Of a stretch of 64,000 nt of DNA, positions 15,341 to 25,970 are shown piece by piece (the stretch's first letter is position 1; each line of letters begins with the position of its first letter). The stretch lies in assembly GCA_013350335.1 (NCBI GenBank), contig CM023537.1, forward strand, positions 14,574,884 through 14,638,883, written 5' to 3'. Below the pieces are notes generated by a model, which saw only the letters and a list, made by a program, of their open reading frames with translations, ran no database searches and was not told the DNA's origin. Origin of the DNA: Chimonanthus salicifolius (taxonomy: Eukaryota; Streptophyta; Magnoliopsida; Laurales; Calycanthaceae). A program made the translations under genes and the position numbers.

Positions 15341-15884
15341 ATGAGCAACCCAAGTCACAGGAACCCTCTTCGGTGGATGAAGAAGGCTATTATGGCATTC
15401 AACATCGCCTCTGTAGCCAGCCTCATCGCAACCGGTCTGGCCGATCACCCCATGTTGAAAGAATTCCCTTACTTCTCAATTCTCATATCCTTCTCCGCCT
15501 TCTGTTCGTCCGCGTTGCTTCTTCACTGCAATTTTGTCAGTCCATGCCTATGTCATCGACTACATCGGCCTTCTCTCCGGCACCCTGGCCTTCGGCTCAA
15601 TTCTGTCGGTGCCCATGGAGAGTGCCAGACTCAAATGGCTGACACTCTTTGTCCCTTGTATAGTTCCTGCTTCTCTTCTATTGTACGAGTTGTATCAGTG
15701 GGTGTGGTGTAGGAATCGTTCTTGTTTTGGATCAAACCAGCCTGAAACATCGACTCCTATCGACATAGAGGAGCTTCCTCAAGAAACAGAACATATGGAG
15801 TTCAAGTTCATGGTGCATGTCAAACGTACATATTTCTTTCTTTCTTTGTGGCTAAGAAGTCTCTTGCAGAGTTGCAGGTACTGA
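15341..15884 (+). CDS. Four-helix membrane protein, unknown family (one frame break)
   Basis: I do not recognise the family. From ATG 15341 the frame runs MSNPSHRNPLRWMKKAIMAF... and fails near 15519-15524 (CTTCTTCACTG). Continuing in the frame used from 15525 (TAILSVHAYVIDYIGLL...) gives about 180 residues in all with one extra base removed. Four hydrophobic segments can be seen at roughly residues 17-36, 44-63, 63-90 and 94-114, with basic residues near the first and a polar acidic tail (ETSTPIDIEELPQETEHMEF) after the last, so an integral membrane protein is likely. The chain ends at TGA 15882-15884, and AATAAA follows at 15909. The break is in the middle of a helix, so either this is a pseudogene or a base is wrong in the assembly. 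No related neighbour gives a hint of function. Confidence 0.6.
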
Positions 15885-15908
15885 CAATCAGAAGCACCAA
15901 GCTCATTA

Positions 15909-15914
15909 AATAAA
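15909..15914 (+). terminator. Polyadenylation signal, membrane-protein gene
   Basis: AATAAA about 25 bases after the stop at 15884. Confidence 0.45.
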
Positions 15915-16752
15915 ATGTTTGTATATATTAATTAGGTGTGAATATTATGCCTATCTCCAAGTCTCCCACTATCTAAGGCAAGGCCATCCAAAGACTGGCA
16001 GTGGGTAGGTGGCTGAAAACTTTGGATGGAACGAGTAGATTGGGTCTATCCAGGTGATTGAAATTCATTAGTTAGTAGTGTAAATCTTATAATCTGAACC
16101 TATGGTGTGATAGGAACAGTCATTGTTTGTGTTTATGTAAGATGGTAGGACATATTTTTCTGTACAGTCAATTGAAAGAAAGTGAATGAATGGTGCAATG
16201 AGGTGAAACCATGGTGTAGCCATGTTTCTCTTCTCTCATAGCCTTGTACATATCTTTGGCTTGAGCCTCCACCTCCATGTATGTAATGAGTAATGACTAT
16301 TGTATATTTGTTTGCCTCTCTGCTGGTTCATATGTAAGTTTAGCATCATCAATTGATTCTATGCACGTAGCCTCTTTTCATTAGTGCTCACATAAATTTT
16401 CTAGATGATCGTAGTCAACACTATTGTTTTCTCAGACCAATTAGCTACATGGATGTAGTGCAGGTAAATCTGAATTTTTGGAAATAGAGGAAATGTTTGA
16501 GTTCGATTCTTTTCAGACTTATCTAATTCATATGGATTTTTATGTAATATCAGGTGGTTTTGTGTAGCTATAGGATTAATTTCTCTAAGGATATCCACAA
16601 TTTAAAAAAAAAAAAAATTCTATAAAAAAAAAAAAAAAGGATTTTCCACCATAACGAGACAACTCAAGTTAGTATTTGCGAGAGTCTGGTGCTTTATGGG
16701 GCATTGTGGCATTTGGAGTTTATATTGCACTCCTCACTCTTGAATTAACAAA
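15915..16752. other. Intergenic DNA with poly(A) runs
   Basis: No gene recognised. Two A14 runs separated by TTCTAT lie at about 16602-16638 and may be the tail of a retroposed sequence whose body I cannot identify. Confidence 0.35.
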
Positions 16753-16905
16753 GGGACTTGATTTGGACATTGAGACTATTTTCTTTGAAATTACAATTTT
16801 ACCCATTACATAGTTGGAGAGAGAGTGGAATGGGGCTGGGTAAAATTATAATTTTAAAAAAAATTATGGCATCAGTGTTAAATCTCAGTGTCTAAATCAA
16901 TTTCC
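16753..16905. mobile_element. Mutator-type MITE, 153 bp
   Basis: Terminal inverted repeats GGGACTTGATTTGGACATTG and its mirror ending at 16905 (23 bp, five mismatches). Perfect 9-bp target duplication ATTAACAAA at 16744-16752 and 16906-16914. No coding capacity. The 9-bp duplication places it with Mutator-like elements. Confidence 0.85.
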
Positions 16906-16914
16906 ATTAACAAA

Positions 16915-18016
16915 TTGTCTTGGTACAATGATATTAAGTACAGGTTTCACCCACTTTTTTTATCATAATTTAGTTCTACCAAATTACTTTAAAAACAATT
17001 ACTCTTGAAAAATTCTAGGCAATTGTAAAGAACTAAAGAGAATCTAAAAACATGTTAGGTTCTATAGAGTCTGCTATCAAATATGGACCGGTCCTGTTGT
17101 GGGTCCGAAAGGGAACCTACATAAAATCTTTGTCTTTCTGTGTATTTGATCTGTAGTTTGTTTTTCTATTTATTGTTTGTGCGCTTCTATTCCAACAGCA
17201 CTATGTTCGAATGAAATTGAACTTAGAACTTTCACTTTTTGAAGGCAGAGACCATCACTCTAACCCATTTAGATTAATTTACATCTATATCTGAATCTAT
17301 TCCTCGTTTAGGGTAGAATTTGTTTACAGTCCTAAGCGGATGCCAATGAAGAAAACTCTAAGTGTGTGGATGTGCGCTCAGGCCTACACAACCTGTACAG
17401 AAGTGTATGTGAAGATTCATAAAGTGATAATTTGTGCAGATATGCTCCCTTATTTACAGTCTAAAACTTTCAAAGTATACTTTTTATTTTTATTTTAGCA
17501 CTTGCCTTTAATGACCAATAAGATTTTTCAAGATAAAATCAAATTTATATTAAAATTTTCTCATATTATATTTTAATTGTACCTGAAATGAATTATTATG
17601 GTTTACATGATATTTCAGACGACTTAAATGGGAGACTTTCAAATCCACTTTATTTACCATATGTTTGATTCATAAGGATTTATTTAAAACCTTTCCATAT
17701 CAATCTGTCCTTCTTTAAGCTTTAGACAGAAAAAAAAAAATCTCAATGTTGGATAATGCCAACAATTTATTCACTAAAGACAACGAAAATGATGGCCAAC
17801 ATTCTAGAATTTATTTATTATATCAATTAATATGGTCATATTGGAGCAAATTTTTTAACCAACGACCAAAGATGGCTTTCACTGTATGAAAGTATCAGAA
17901 TTATTAATTTAAAAATTCAAAGTGAAATTATAATTCAATCAAGTTACTCAACGAGTCTTTCAGAATTTTTGTAACTTTGACGAAACTTGATAAAAAATTA
18001 ATTACAAATTATATTA
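16915..18016. other. Intergenic AT-rich DNA
   Basis: No gene or definable element. A possible SINE-like phrase (GTGTGTGGATGTGCGCTC near 17361) is too short to call. Confidence 0.35.
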
Positions 18017-18035
18017 AGTTGAGTCGACATCAATT

Positions 18036-18218
18036 CAAAGGAGTTAGAGTGATGGTCAGGAATCCACCTCAAGAAGCGGGAGTTTTGATTTTGATTTCTA
18101 CTTCCCTCCAAACGGCTTCTTGGTAAAGTTAGTGTATGGATAGAGAGGTTCGCAGATGCCTTGAGGATTAGTCGAGTGCTCTAAGAGGTCTGGACAATGA
18201 ACACCTTAGTCATCAAAA
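18036..18218 (+). mobile_element. SINE family A, complete, with 19-bp target duplication
   Basis: The body starts CAAAGGAGTTAGAGTGATGG and ends near CACCTTAGTCATCAAAA. It is flanked by AGTTGAGTCGACATCAATT (18017-18035) and AGTTGAGTCGACATGAATT (18219-18237), an 18-of-19 match, as produced by target-primed reverse transcription. It defines the borders of the family: a Pol III-like head with GTGATGGTCAGGAA, a middle GTGTATGGATAGAGAGG, and a tail ATTAGTCGAGTGCTCTAAGA. Confidence 0.8.
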
Positions 18219-18382
18219 AGTTGAGTCGACATGAATTGATATGCATATTTTTTCTTTTCATTTTTTTTTTTTTTTTGAATTTTGTAATTAGAACTTGCAA
18301 CTGCAAACTCGTGTAAAGATGCAAATTAGGATTATGTGGGTAATTCCATCCACCTAACAAGTAACACCATTGAATCCCAAAA

Positions 18383-18842
18383 GGGTTGGAGTGATAGTCA
18401 GGAACTCACTTCAGAAAATAGGAATTTGAGCCCGATTTTCACCCCACCCAAAGGGTCACTTCCCATGAAATTATCCAGTGTACAGCGAGAGAAGTATGCA
18501 CATGTGTGATGGCCTCAGCCCAGAAAGTCGAGCCCAGTGGGGCGAAAATGTGAAATTGGGCCATTGTCGGTCCGACCTACAGTAGGTGGCCTGCGGGGCG
18601 AGTGGGTGTGGAAAAAGTCTCACATCACCTAAGAAATGAAAATTTCACAGGTTTATAAGAGGCATCTTACCCCTAACTCAGCACAACGCGTTTTGGGTCT
18701 ATGAGTTGGACCAGGCCCAATGCAAAGTCATGTGGGCCAGTACGGGCTCAAAGCGTACAGGTTAAGTCGGATTGGAGTCGTTACAACATGACTCAAAGAT
18801 TAGTCGAATTCTTTAAAAATTCCAAACACTATGGTAAAAAAA
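18383..18842 (+). repeat. SINE family A copy, split by a solo LTR
   Basis: The 5' part (GGGTTGGAGTGATGGTCAGG, 18383-18504) and the 3' part (ACTCAAAGATTAGTCGAATTC..., 18791-18842) together make one family A copy. They are separated by the 281-bp LTR at 18505-18785 and its duplicated ACATG. Confidence 0.7.
18505..18785. mobile_element. Solo LTR, 281 bp, nested in a SINE
   Basis: Begins TGTGATGGCC and ends GGAGTCGTTACA (TG...CA), with a perfect 5-bp target duplication ACATG at 18500-18504 and 18786-18790. A TTTATAAGAGG stretch near 18650 is a plausible LTR TATA box. It shares its start (TGTGATRGCC) and end (CGTTACA) with the solo LTR at 33252-33577. No internal retrotransposon sequence remains, so it arose by recombination between two LTRs. 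Confidence 0.85.
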
Positions 18843-19255
18843 TAGCAACATTGACCTTGTGGTCAATAAATGCAATTTATTTATACTTTAAAATGATATC
18901 GAGGCCACTTTCCACCCTCATGCTTTTGGATTTAGAACTCTAGAATCCCGGTAGAAGTCACGATTTAAAAGTTTAGCTAACATTAAAAAGGATGAAAGAT
19001 ATGGATGCGGATTGTGGAGGAAAATGCTCTGCCTTTTTTAATTAATTTTCCATTCTCTGTCCCTCTTATTCTGTATTTGGTGCATGTCTTTTTCTTCCAG
19101 TTCCAGTGTTCAGCAGATGTGTCCAAGAAAGACCGAAGATCACGAAAAGAACATAAAAAGAGAGAGAACTATCCTAGCAGAATAACTAAAGAGGAAATGG
19201 AGTTCCACTTGAAATATTATATTTTGTAGGGATTTAAATGGATTTAAAAACCTTT

Positions 19256-19456
19256 AAAAGTTTGGAATATCTTGGCCAATATTTGCCCGATATGACTTAG
19301 ATATCAGTGGGGCCTATGTCCCTCCGATATTACTGATATCGTCGATATCATAGTTGTACGGCCGATACATATTATATCGATTGATATATATCATGGTTTA
19401 AAATTTGATACATATTAGTCGATACATATTTGTATCAGTCGATATTTAAATCCTTG
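19256..19456. mobile_element. ATCGGCCGATA-type hAT MITE, decayed
   Basis: Full of GATATCGTCGATATC-, GGCCGATACATAT- and GTATCAGTCGATATT-type palindromic phrases, closing with ATTTAAATCCTTG. Belongs with the copies at 23539 and 25715. No target duplication found here. Confidence 0.5.
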
Positions 19457-19650
19457 CTTAAGAGCCCAATGACTCTTTCATTCAAGTTGATCTTTTAATT
19501 AACTTCCCTAAAAACACTTTTCTAATGGAAGACCTCTTCTCGATGAGAGTCATTACAGAATTATTTCACTAATAGTCGTGGACAAATCTGCATTTATATA
19601 CAGTAGACATTATCCATAGCTCTAGGCATGACAAATTTACAAAATAAAAA

Positions 19651-19857
19651 GGGGTTGGCTATAGGGTCAAAATGCTTTTCTAAAATGAGGTCTTGAATTC
19701 GATTCATGTTCAAACATTTTTTAGCTACTTTTCATGAAGTTACTCATCATTACTTGAACTCGGTATATGTGTATGGGAGGAATGTGCATATCCTGAAAGA
19801 TTAGTCAAATAAAATTCTCTATATATAAGACACTGGACACCTTCGATCAAAAAAAAA
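19651..19857 (+). repeat. SINE family A copy
   Basis: GGGGTTGGCTATAGGGTCAA head, TCTTGAATTCGATTCA B-box-like part, GTGTATGGGAGGAATGTGCA middle, AAAGATTAGTCAAAT and an A-rich end after CACCTTCGATC. Confidence 0.5.
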
Positions 19858-19989
19858 CTTATTGAAAGATGAAGATGGTGAACCTCCCGCCTCGACAGAG
19901 AAAAACCAACATCTCCATCTTTCCCTTTTAAGTATTTTATTGCCGTGGAAGTTCATTCTTCTAAAATGTGAATTTGCCACCTTACATGG

Positions 19990-20105
19990 ATAGAAATCTC
20001 GATATCGGCCGATACATTTCTCTCTCTTATTTTTTTTTTTTTACAAAAATCACTAATATCGGCCAATATCGGCCAATATATAAATGTTTTAAAAACCGAT
20101 ATTAT
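19990..20105. repeat. ATCGGCC-type repeat relic
   Basis: Contains CTCGATATCGGCCGATACAT and a tandem AATATCGGCC AATATCGGCC. Ends not defined. Confidence 0.45.
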
Positions 20106-20894
20106 CACGCAGGCACTCACCCACTTCCAAGTTCTTCAAATTCTGGTAGATTTTTTACGTGAAAATGCCTCATGTACTTTAAAAATGGTAATTGCCACAT
20201 GCGTACAACATTTAAATAGTAATTAGTAAGTAATATTTGAGCAAAATTTGAAGTCTGTAAAACATTTTTAAAGTACTCGTTACTGCAGCTATGAAATAGA
20301 CATTTGATCTCAGAATCTCTCATCAATTTTTCCTGATTCAGTGGAAAAACCAGTCACCAACCAAAGGAAATTCGCCACCAAATCACCACTTTTCTGCTTT
20401 TCACCTCATTCAAGCACTTGGACCTACCAGACATGGATACCCAAGTACCCATCAAATCTAGGAGACTGGGGATTCAATTGTCATTGTTTTTAAATAAAAA
20501 AAGGAAAGGTGAAAAAACAATGCAAGGGACAATTGGATCTGAACAGGTATGAAGACAAGAATTGACCCAAGGAACAAACAAGAATGCCAGATGCTAGTAA
20601 TATTAAAAATGGAAGTAAATGACTAGACTTTTTAGTGATTTGTCTTAATCAGAATTTATTAATTGGGAATACCCTCTATTGTTTAAGGTCCATCTTTATT
20701 ATTTTATGTTAGTATCTTGAATTAGTCTTGATGTTTATATTTTGTTAATCAACTTTCTAGACAAGAATCCCTCCCAAATTGAAGAATAATTTCTACCAAC
20801 TATGATATAAATAGCTATTCTTCCACTGCTCTTCCATTGCTGGAAAAGTATGTCTGGACTCCCTCTGTCCTTGTCATTGAATGAGGGGTAACGG
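20106..20894. other. Intergenic, nothing recognised
   Basis: AT-rich DNA without a supportable gene or repeat border. Confidence 0.35.
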
Positions 20895-21265
20895 TAGGGC
20901 TGCAACTTGGGTCAGGCGAGTTGGGTTCCTTAAAACTCAATTCGACCCGAGTTGATATATATAGAATTCGACCCGACTCGACTGGAATTCTCAACCAGAA
21001 CTTCACAATCCGACCTACCTAAATTATAACTCGAATCAACCTGAATTCTGACTCGATTCGTATTCTAAATCCATTTTATCCTAATTTTAGCCGGGTTGGA
21101 ACGGGTCGGGTTGTGTTAACTTGTAAAATCCTCAATCCAACCCGACCCAAATTCCATGAGGGTTTTTATCTTCTAAATCCAACCCAACCCACTGGCCCGA
21201 AATTCTCGACTCAGCTAGCATGATTTCTCGAGTCGGGTCGAAACCCGACCCGAGTTGCAGCCCTA
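20895..21265. mobile_element. hAT-type MITE, GGGTCGGGTT family, 371 bp
   Basis: Ends TAGGGCTGCAACTTGGGTC and its mirror (GACCCGAGTTGCAGCCCTA) are inverted repeats of the hAT style (YAGGGNTGNAA). Flanked by GGTAACGG (20887-20894) and GGTAAAGG (21266-21273), an 8-bp duplication with one mismatch. The interior is alternating AACCCGACCC and GGGTCGGGTT runs. No transposase. Confidence 0.85.
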
Positions 21266-22747
21266 GGTAAAGGCATGCACTTGAAACCATTAAACAATGC
21301 CATTTTTAATATTTAAAAAAGACTCATTTGATGGCTAAATTTTAAAAATGAATTTCAGAGGTAGCCCATTTTAAAAATAGAATTTAAGTAGAATGCAAAA
21401 TATACAAGTTTCAAGATAATTGCGACAATATATAACCTGAGATGGAAAAATAAGAATAAAATGTTCATGGACATTTTTTTTTGGGATTATTCTAATTTAC
21501 TTAATTATTGAATATTCTGAACAACATCTACTTTCATCCACTGTCAAAATATAGGATTAACAAAATTTATTTAGTCTGATTTCCATAGGGCCCAATCAAT
21601 CTTTAAGCCCATTTTGAGTATTGGGATCCAACCTGAGAACTTTAAAGTAAAAAAGCGCAATTAGTTGCACCATACATGTATGATCCAATTGGGCTTGCAT
21701 GTTTGTCCATACTTGGGCTCCAAATGGGTTTTGAGTTGGGCCTGGTTCCCCCTGCATTAGACCTAAGCCAATCCAATATCCAAATTCAAATCAATCAAAT
21801 CTCTTTTAGCCTAAAATTAAGTGTAGCTTGAGACCATATTTTCTAGACTTTTTCATGTGGGCTCAATCAAGCCCAGCCGAAGTTGGACCACCCTAATAGG
21901 ATGTCAATGAGTTGGGTCTGAGCCCTATGAATGTCACGGGCCTTTAAACAATTAAAAGTTAATGTTGCTTTTAATTATTTTAAATTGTACGGAAATATGT
22001 ACAATATTAGTATTCATTAGAAATCTACAATATATCTACTAGATGTATGTATATAACTTTATGGGCGGATCTAGGGAGACTTGATTGCCATTTTCAATGA
22101 GAAGACTTCACATTTATCGTAGTACGCATTTATCGGAGATGGGACCACTCTGGTTGAGTGAGATGGATAGACATATACATATATGATACAAATCAATCCG
22201 ATCATCGTAACATTATAAGATGGAAAATTAATCACTTTTTTATAATCAAATTTTCAAAATCTAAACTCACTTGTCTAATATGATTTGAAGAAGTTCAAAT
22301 TTTACATATTCAATATTCTTACCATTCTCTATAAATTTTGATATATAATCATCTCAACATTCAAATGGCAGTGTCCTAACTCCTAAGTAGAAAGACTTGA
22401 GTACCTAACTTCTTATACTATCGTATAGTTTCGTATAATATCCAGCCCGTCACTATTTTGAAAACAGTCCATGACATTAGTAGGATGTTCATATCCAATT
22501 TTTATTCAGGTCCTTATTTCAATCTCAAAATTCTAATTGTTATGCAATATGTAATCATGGCATGGACGGGTTGGCTTTATTTAGATACATGACAAAAACA
22601 TCATTTTTTTAAAAAAAATTACTTTTAAATTAGAAATAAAAGTGAGTTTAATCCTCTACTATTAGAATTTTTTTTAGAAAATTTTCCTCCAAATATTATT
22701 AGAGTTATATGTAGATGAGTGAGAAAAGAAGCAAGAAATAATACTAA
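21266..22747. other. Intergenic AT-rich DNA
   Basis: No gene. 21590-21920 holds GGGCTTG/GGGCCT-rich phrases (CAAATGGGTTTTGAGTTGGG and similar), possibly a decayed relative of the GGGTCGGGTT repeats. Confidence 0.35.
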
Positions 22748-22915
22748 TTGCATAGTAGCTCAACTAACAGAGCTTTGATTCAGGAACTAGAGGTATCAGG
22801 TTTGAATTCTATAGTCATCCGATGCCTTTGGCTGTGTGCATCCACAATTTTAACCCAATGCTTTCGGAGAAAGATGAGAGTCTTGAATTTTTCATTGTAA
22901 AAAAAATAATAATAA
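22748..22915 (+). repeat. tRNA-derived SINE-like element
   Basis: TAGTAGCTCAACTAACAGAG (A-box-like) and GGTATCAGGTTTGAATTC (B-box-like) are spaced as in a tRNA. The body ends in an A-rich (AATAATAATA) tail. The body differs from families A and B. Confidence 0.45.
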
Positions 22916-22961
22916 TACAAAACAATCAGCCAACGTTACCACATCTCTTTACTTTAGTAAG

Positions 22962-23450
22962 TGTTGTGAAACTAACCCACATTAAATCACGCACAAGAAC
23001 AAACAAAACACATAATTTTACGTGGTTCGATAAAAATACCTACGTCTACGAAATATAATGGTTCCACTAAAAGAAGTTTCCACACAAGTTAAAAGGATTG
23101 CAAGCCAACCCTTTACATCACTTCCTTTCCGTCTCTCTTATTTTCTCTCCCCACTTACTCTAAGAGAACAATCACACCTAAAGAGACTAAAAGAAAAAGA
23201 TATTATATACTGCTCCAATACAGGGCTCGGTGGACCTTCCAGGAAACACACTCCGGGCTTAAAGGACTTTGAACCAAATCCAACACAAAGAATGTCGATT
23301 GCTCCTAGCCGCCGTCTGAATCTTTCATTGCCTCCGGTAGGGGCGGAATCAAAATTTTATTTACGAAGGAGTTCACGTATAAAATATGATGTTTTAAAGT
23401 CAATTTACAACTCTTAAGACGGATTCTCAAAGAATTTTTTTAAAATCTCT
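22962..23450. mobile_element. LTR-like fragment
   Basis: Starts TGTTGTGAAACTAACCC and contains TTTTACGTGGTTCGATAAAA, the phrase also found in the LTR at 9989. The right end and a target duplication could not be found, so only a fragment is claimed. Confidence 0.35.
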
Positions 23451-23538
23451 GAGAGTTGCCTTGGTTGAGGTCGTGTCTTTTCTCTGCCTTCTGCAAGTCC
23501 GATTTGACTTCATCAACCTCGCAGACGTTTGTTCACTG

Positions 23539-23940
23539 CAAGGGTCAAAAAAACGTCCCGGCCGATATTTCAACCGATATGCATATCTGCCGTAATATCG
23601 GCCGATAAGTTTCTCTCTCCTCCGATATTTACATTTCTCTCTCCTCCAGTATTCAAAACTGTGAAAAAACCGCAATAAACCATGAAGAACAGTGAAAAAC
23701 CACCAAAAAAACCGTGGAAAATTATGAAAAAATCATATCGGTTTTTGTTTTTTTTTAAAAAAAAAAATTTAAATACCGATATTTATGCATATCGGCCAAT
23801 ATGGTGACCGATATTGTGGACTGAATATCGGCCATATTGGCCGATAATCGTTTTATACGGCCGATACATATTGTATCGGCCGATATCGTTAGCTCTTAAA
23901 AAATCGATACATATCGTATCGACCGATATTTCAACCCATG
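23539..23940. mobile_element. hAT-type MITE, ATCGGCCGATA family, about 402 bp
   Basis: Ends CAAGGGTCAAAA and TTTCAACCCATG are inverted relatives (CANGGGTTGAAA). Flanked by GTTCACTG (23531-23538) and TTTCACTG (23941-23948), an 8-bp duplication with one mismatch, as for hAT elements. The interior is a dense array of short palindromes such as ATATCGGCCGATA, GGCCGATACATATTGTATCG and TCGATACATATCGTATCGAC. No coding capacity. Confidence 0.7.
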
Positions 23941-24102
23941 TTTCACTGTTTATTTATTTATGATGCGACATGTACCTTCATCTCCTTCCTTGTACATAGA
24001 CATGGAAATTACCCATCTCCTTCAAATATCATCCATTCAAATCTAAAACTGGACCTTCGCCTGTCTAATTTAAAGTCTAAGGACCCTGAATTTAAAAACT
24101 AC

Positions 24103-24128
<26 letters not shown>
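24103..24128. repeat. (TA)n microsatellite
   Basis: Thirteen consecutive TA units. Confidence 0.9.
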
Positions 24129-24133
<5 letters not shown>

Positions 24134-24502
24134 CGGTAGAGGCTCCAACTCAGTCATGGAGATGTCAAATGAGTGTATTTGAAAGTTAATGATATTAGTT
24201 AAAAAATCAGATTTACTAATTTTCTAAGAGCTATAATTTTAAAAAATTTAAAAGTACTGTCGATTTTGAATGGATTTTTAACAGTGAGATAAACTCAAAA
24301 TGGGTTAAAATGGAAAAGAATCTAATTCACATATTTGAACTCCATATAAAATGAGGAGGGGTATTTGTATGGCAAGGTTGGCCCCGCTAAGGCTCAAGGG
24401 AAAAGATTTTTTTTTCAAGACTAAAGTGTGAAGGTCTCGTCTGACTAGTTATAGAGCATGTGAAAATCTCTCAATCTGTACATATCGAGTACAAAACAAG
24501 AA

Positions 24503-25110
24503 GGGGAGCGATCCTCATACGGGTATTTTGTGTATACAGACACGGATTTTAGCGTATGCCGAATTTGCCCTCCACCTGTCGTATCGGAAAGAAGAATGCA
24601 TGAACAGTGCAATTCTCCTGAAATCGGCTCTCCGAAATTCATGAACAGTGCAATGTTCTTGAAATCAGCTCTTCAAAATTGCAAGTTATGAACAGTGCAA
24701 TGTTTCCTGAAATCGACTCTCCGAAATTGCAAGTCGGCTCGCCGAAATTCATGAACAGTGCAATGTTTCCTGAAATCGGCTCTCCGAAATTGCAAGTCGG
24801 CTAACCAAAATTCATGAATAGTGCAATATTTCTTGAAATCGGCTCTCCAAAATTGCAAGTCGGCTAGCCGAAATTCATGAACCGTGCAATGTTTCCTGAA
24901 ATCAGCTCTCCGAAATTCATGAATAGTAGAATGTTCCTGAAATCGACTCTCCGAAATTATAAGTCGGCTCGCCGAAAATCATGAACAGTGTAATTCGACT
25001 CTCTGAAATTTCAAATCGGCTCACCAATGAACAGTAAAAATCAGCCCATTGAAATTTTACTGTTCATACCAAGGGTAAACTAAAAAATGCCCGTGGGAGG
25101 ATCGCTCTCC
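24503..25110. mobile_element. Mutator-like element with internal minisatellite
   Basis: 608 bp. Terminal inverted repeats GGGGAGCGATCCTCATACGG and the mirror of GGAGAGCGATCCTCCCACGG at 25087-25110 match with few differences. Flanks AAACAAGAA (24494-24502) and AAATAAGAA (25111-25119) form a 9-bp target duplication with one mismatch. Both this and the 7321 element begin GGGGAGC. The interior is largely the minisatellite described next. No transposase. Confidence 0.82.
24599..25073. repeat. 63-bp minisatellite inside the Mutator-like element
   Basis: About nine units starting ATGAACAGTGCAATGTTTCC, the fullest with CTGAAATCGGCTCTCCGAAA, then TTGCAAGTCGGCTCGCCGAA. Complete units are 63 bp; several are shortened to about 41-47 bp by loss of the second half. 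Because 63 is a multiple of three, the minus strand stays open as a 21-residue repeat over three units (24673-24858), with ADFRKHCTVHEFRRADLQF as its core; I do not think it is a protein. Confidence 0.85.
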
Positions 25111-25714
25111 AAATAAGAAGTAGTCCTATCTGTTGAGCTCGAATGGAATAAGAGACCTCGCAATGTTAAATGGGTTCATGAACATCCCACTAACCCCTGA
25201 GGGTTCTCAAGTGAAAAGATTTGGTCTTGCCTTTGCTGCATGCACCCTGATAAGATGAGGATATTCTTTTTAAGATGTGGACACAATCTTTTTTCGTATC
25301 CCATGAACTATATATCATTTTAATTAATTTTTAAAAAACTAAATAAATATATTTTAAAAAAAACTTTTTTTTTTTTAGATGTAAAGTTAAGCCTAAAAAG
25401 TTAATTTAAAATGACCTTTAAATTTGTGGCCAAGCTCAATCATCTATGTTTTCAGTTTTATATCATAATTTATTTTTTATAAATGATTAAATATAATTTA
25501 AATGATATAGTTTATAGGACCTATTCAATAAGCATGTATCTAAAATTAAATAAATTATGTTGACTGTATTAAGATCCACACGCCCATAGCAATACTGATT
25601 ACTGAATCCTCTCTTCAAAAGAAAGTGTAAACAAAGCACACCTTAAAAACAATAATTGGGGATTTAATCCTGTCCACGTTGAATTGAACGTATCATCGTA
25701 TAAAACGGTGAAAG

Positions 25715-25887
25715 CAAGGGTTGAAATCTCAATAGAAATCTCTCTCTTTTTTTTTAAAAAAAAAAAACTATAAATACCGGACGATATCAACAATATATAT
25801 CAGATATCATCTGATATCGACAAATATCAACTTATACGAATCGTATCGACCGATATATAGGTTTAAAAGCCGATATTAAAATCCCTA
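25715..25887. mobile_element. hAT-type MITE, ATCGGCCGATA family, 173 bp
   Basis: Ends CAAGGGTTGAAAT and ATTAAAATCCCTA are inverted relatives. Perfect 8-bp target duplication GGTGAAAG at 25707-25714 and 25888-25895. The interior contains ATATCAGATATCATCTGATA and CGTATCGACCGATATA. This copy proves that the ATCGGCC-type repeats move as hAT-like units. Confidence 0.82.
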
Positions 25888-25970
25888 GGTGAAAGGTTTG
25901 AACGCGGGAATCGTGCACCAAGGAGATATTCAGTTCTTGGGGCACTGGTAATGGGTGCAATCGTTACTGA

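Noticed and set aside
24673..24858. Minus-strand open frame with 21-residue repeats
   Set aside because: Explained by the 63-bp minisatellite whose period is a multiple of three; no gene structure.
24599..25073. Repeat array resembling a CRISPR
   Set aside because: Plant nuclear DNA; the units are contiguous without unique spacers and lie inside a transposon.
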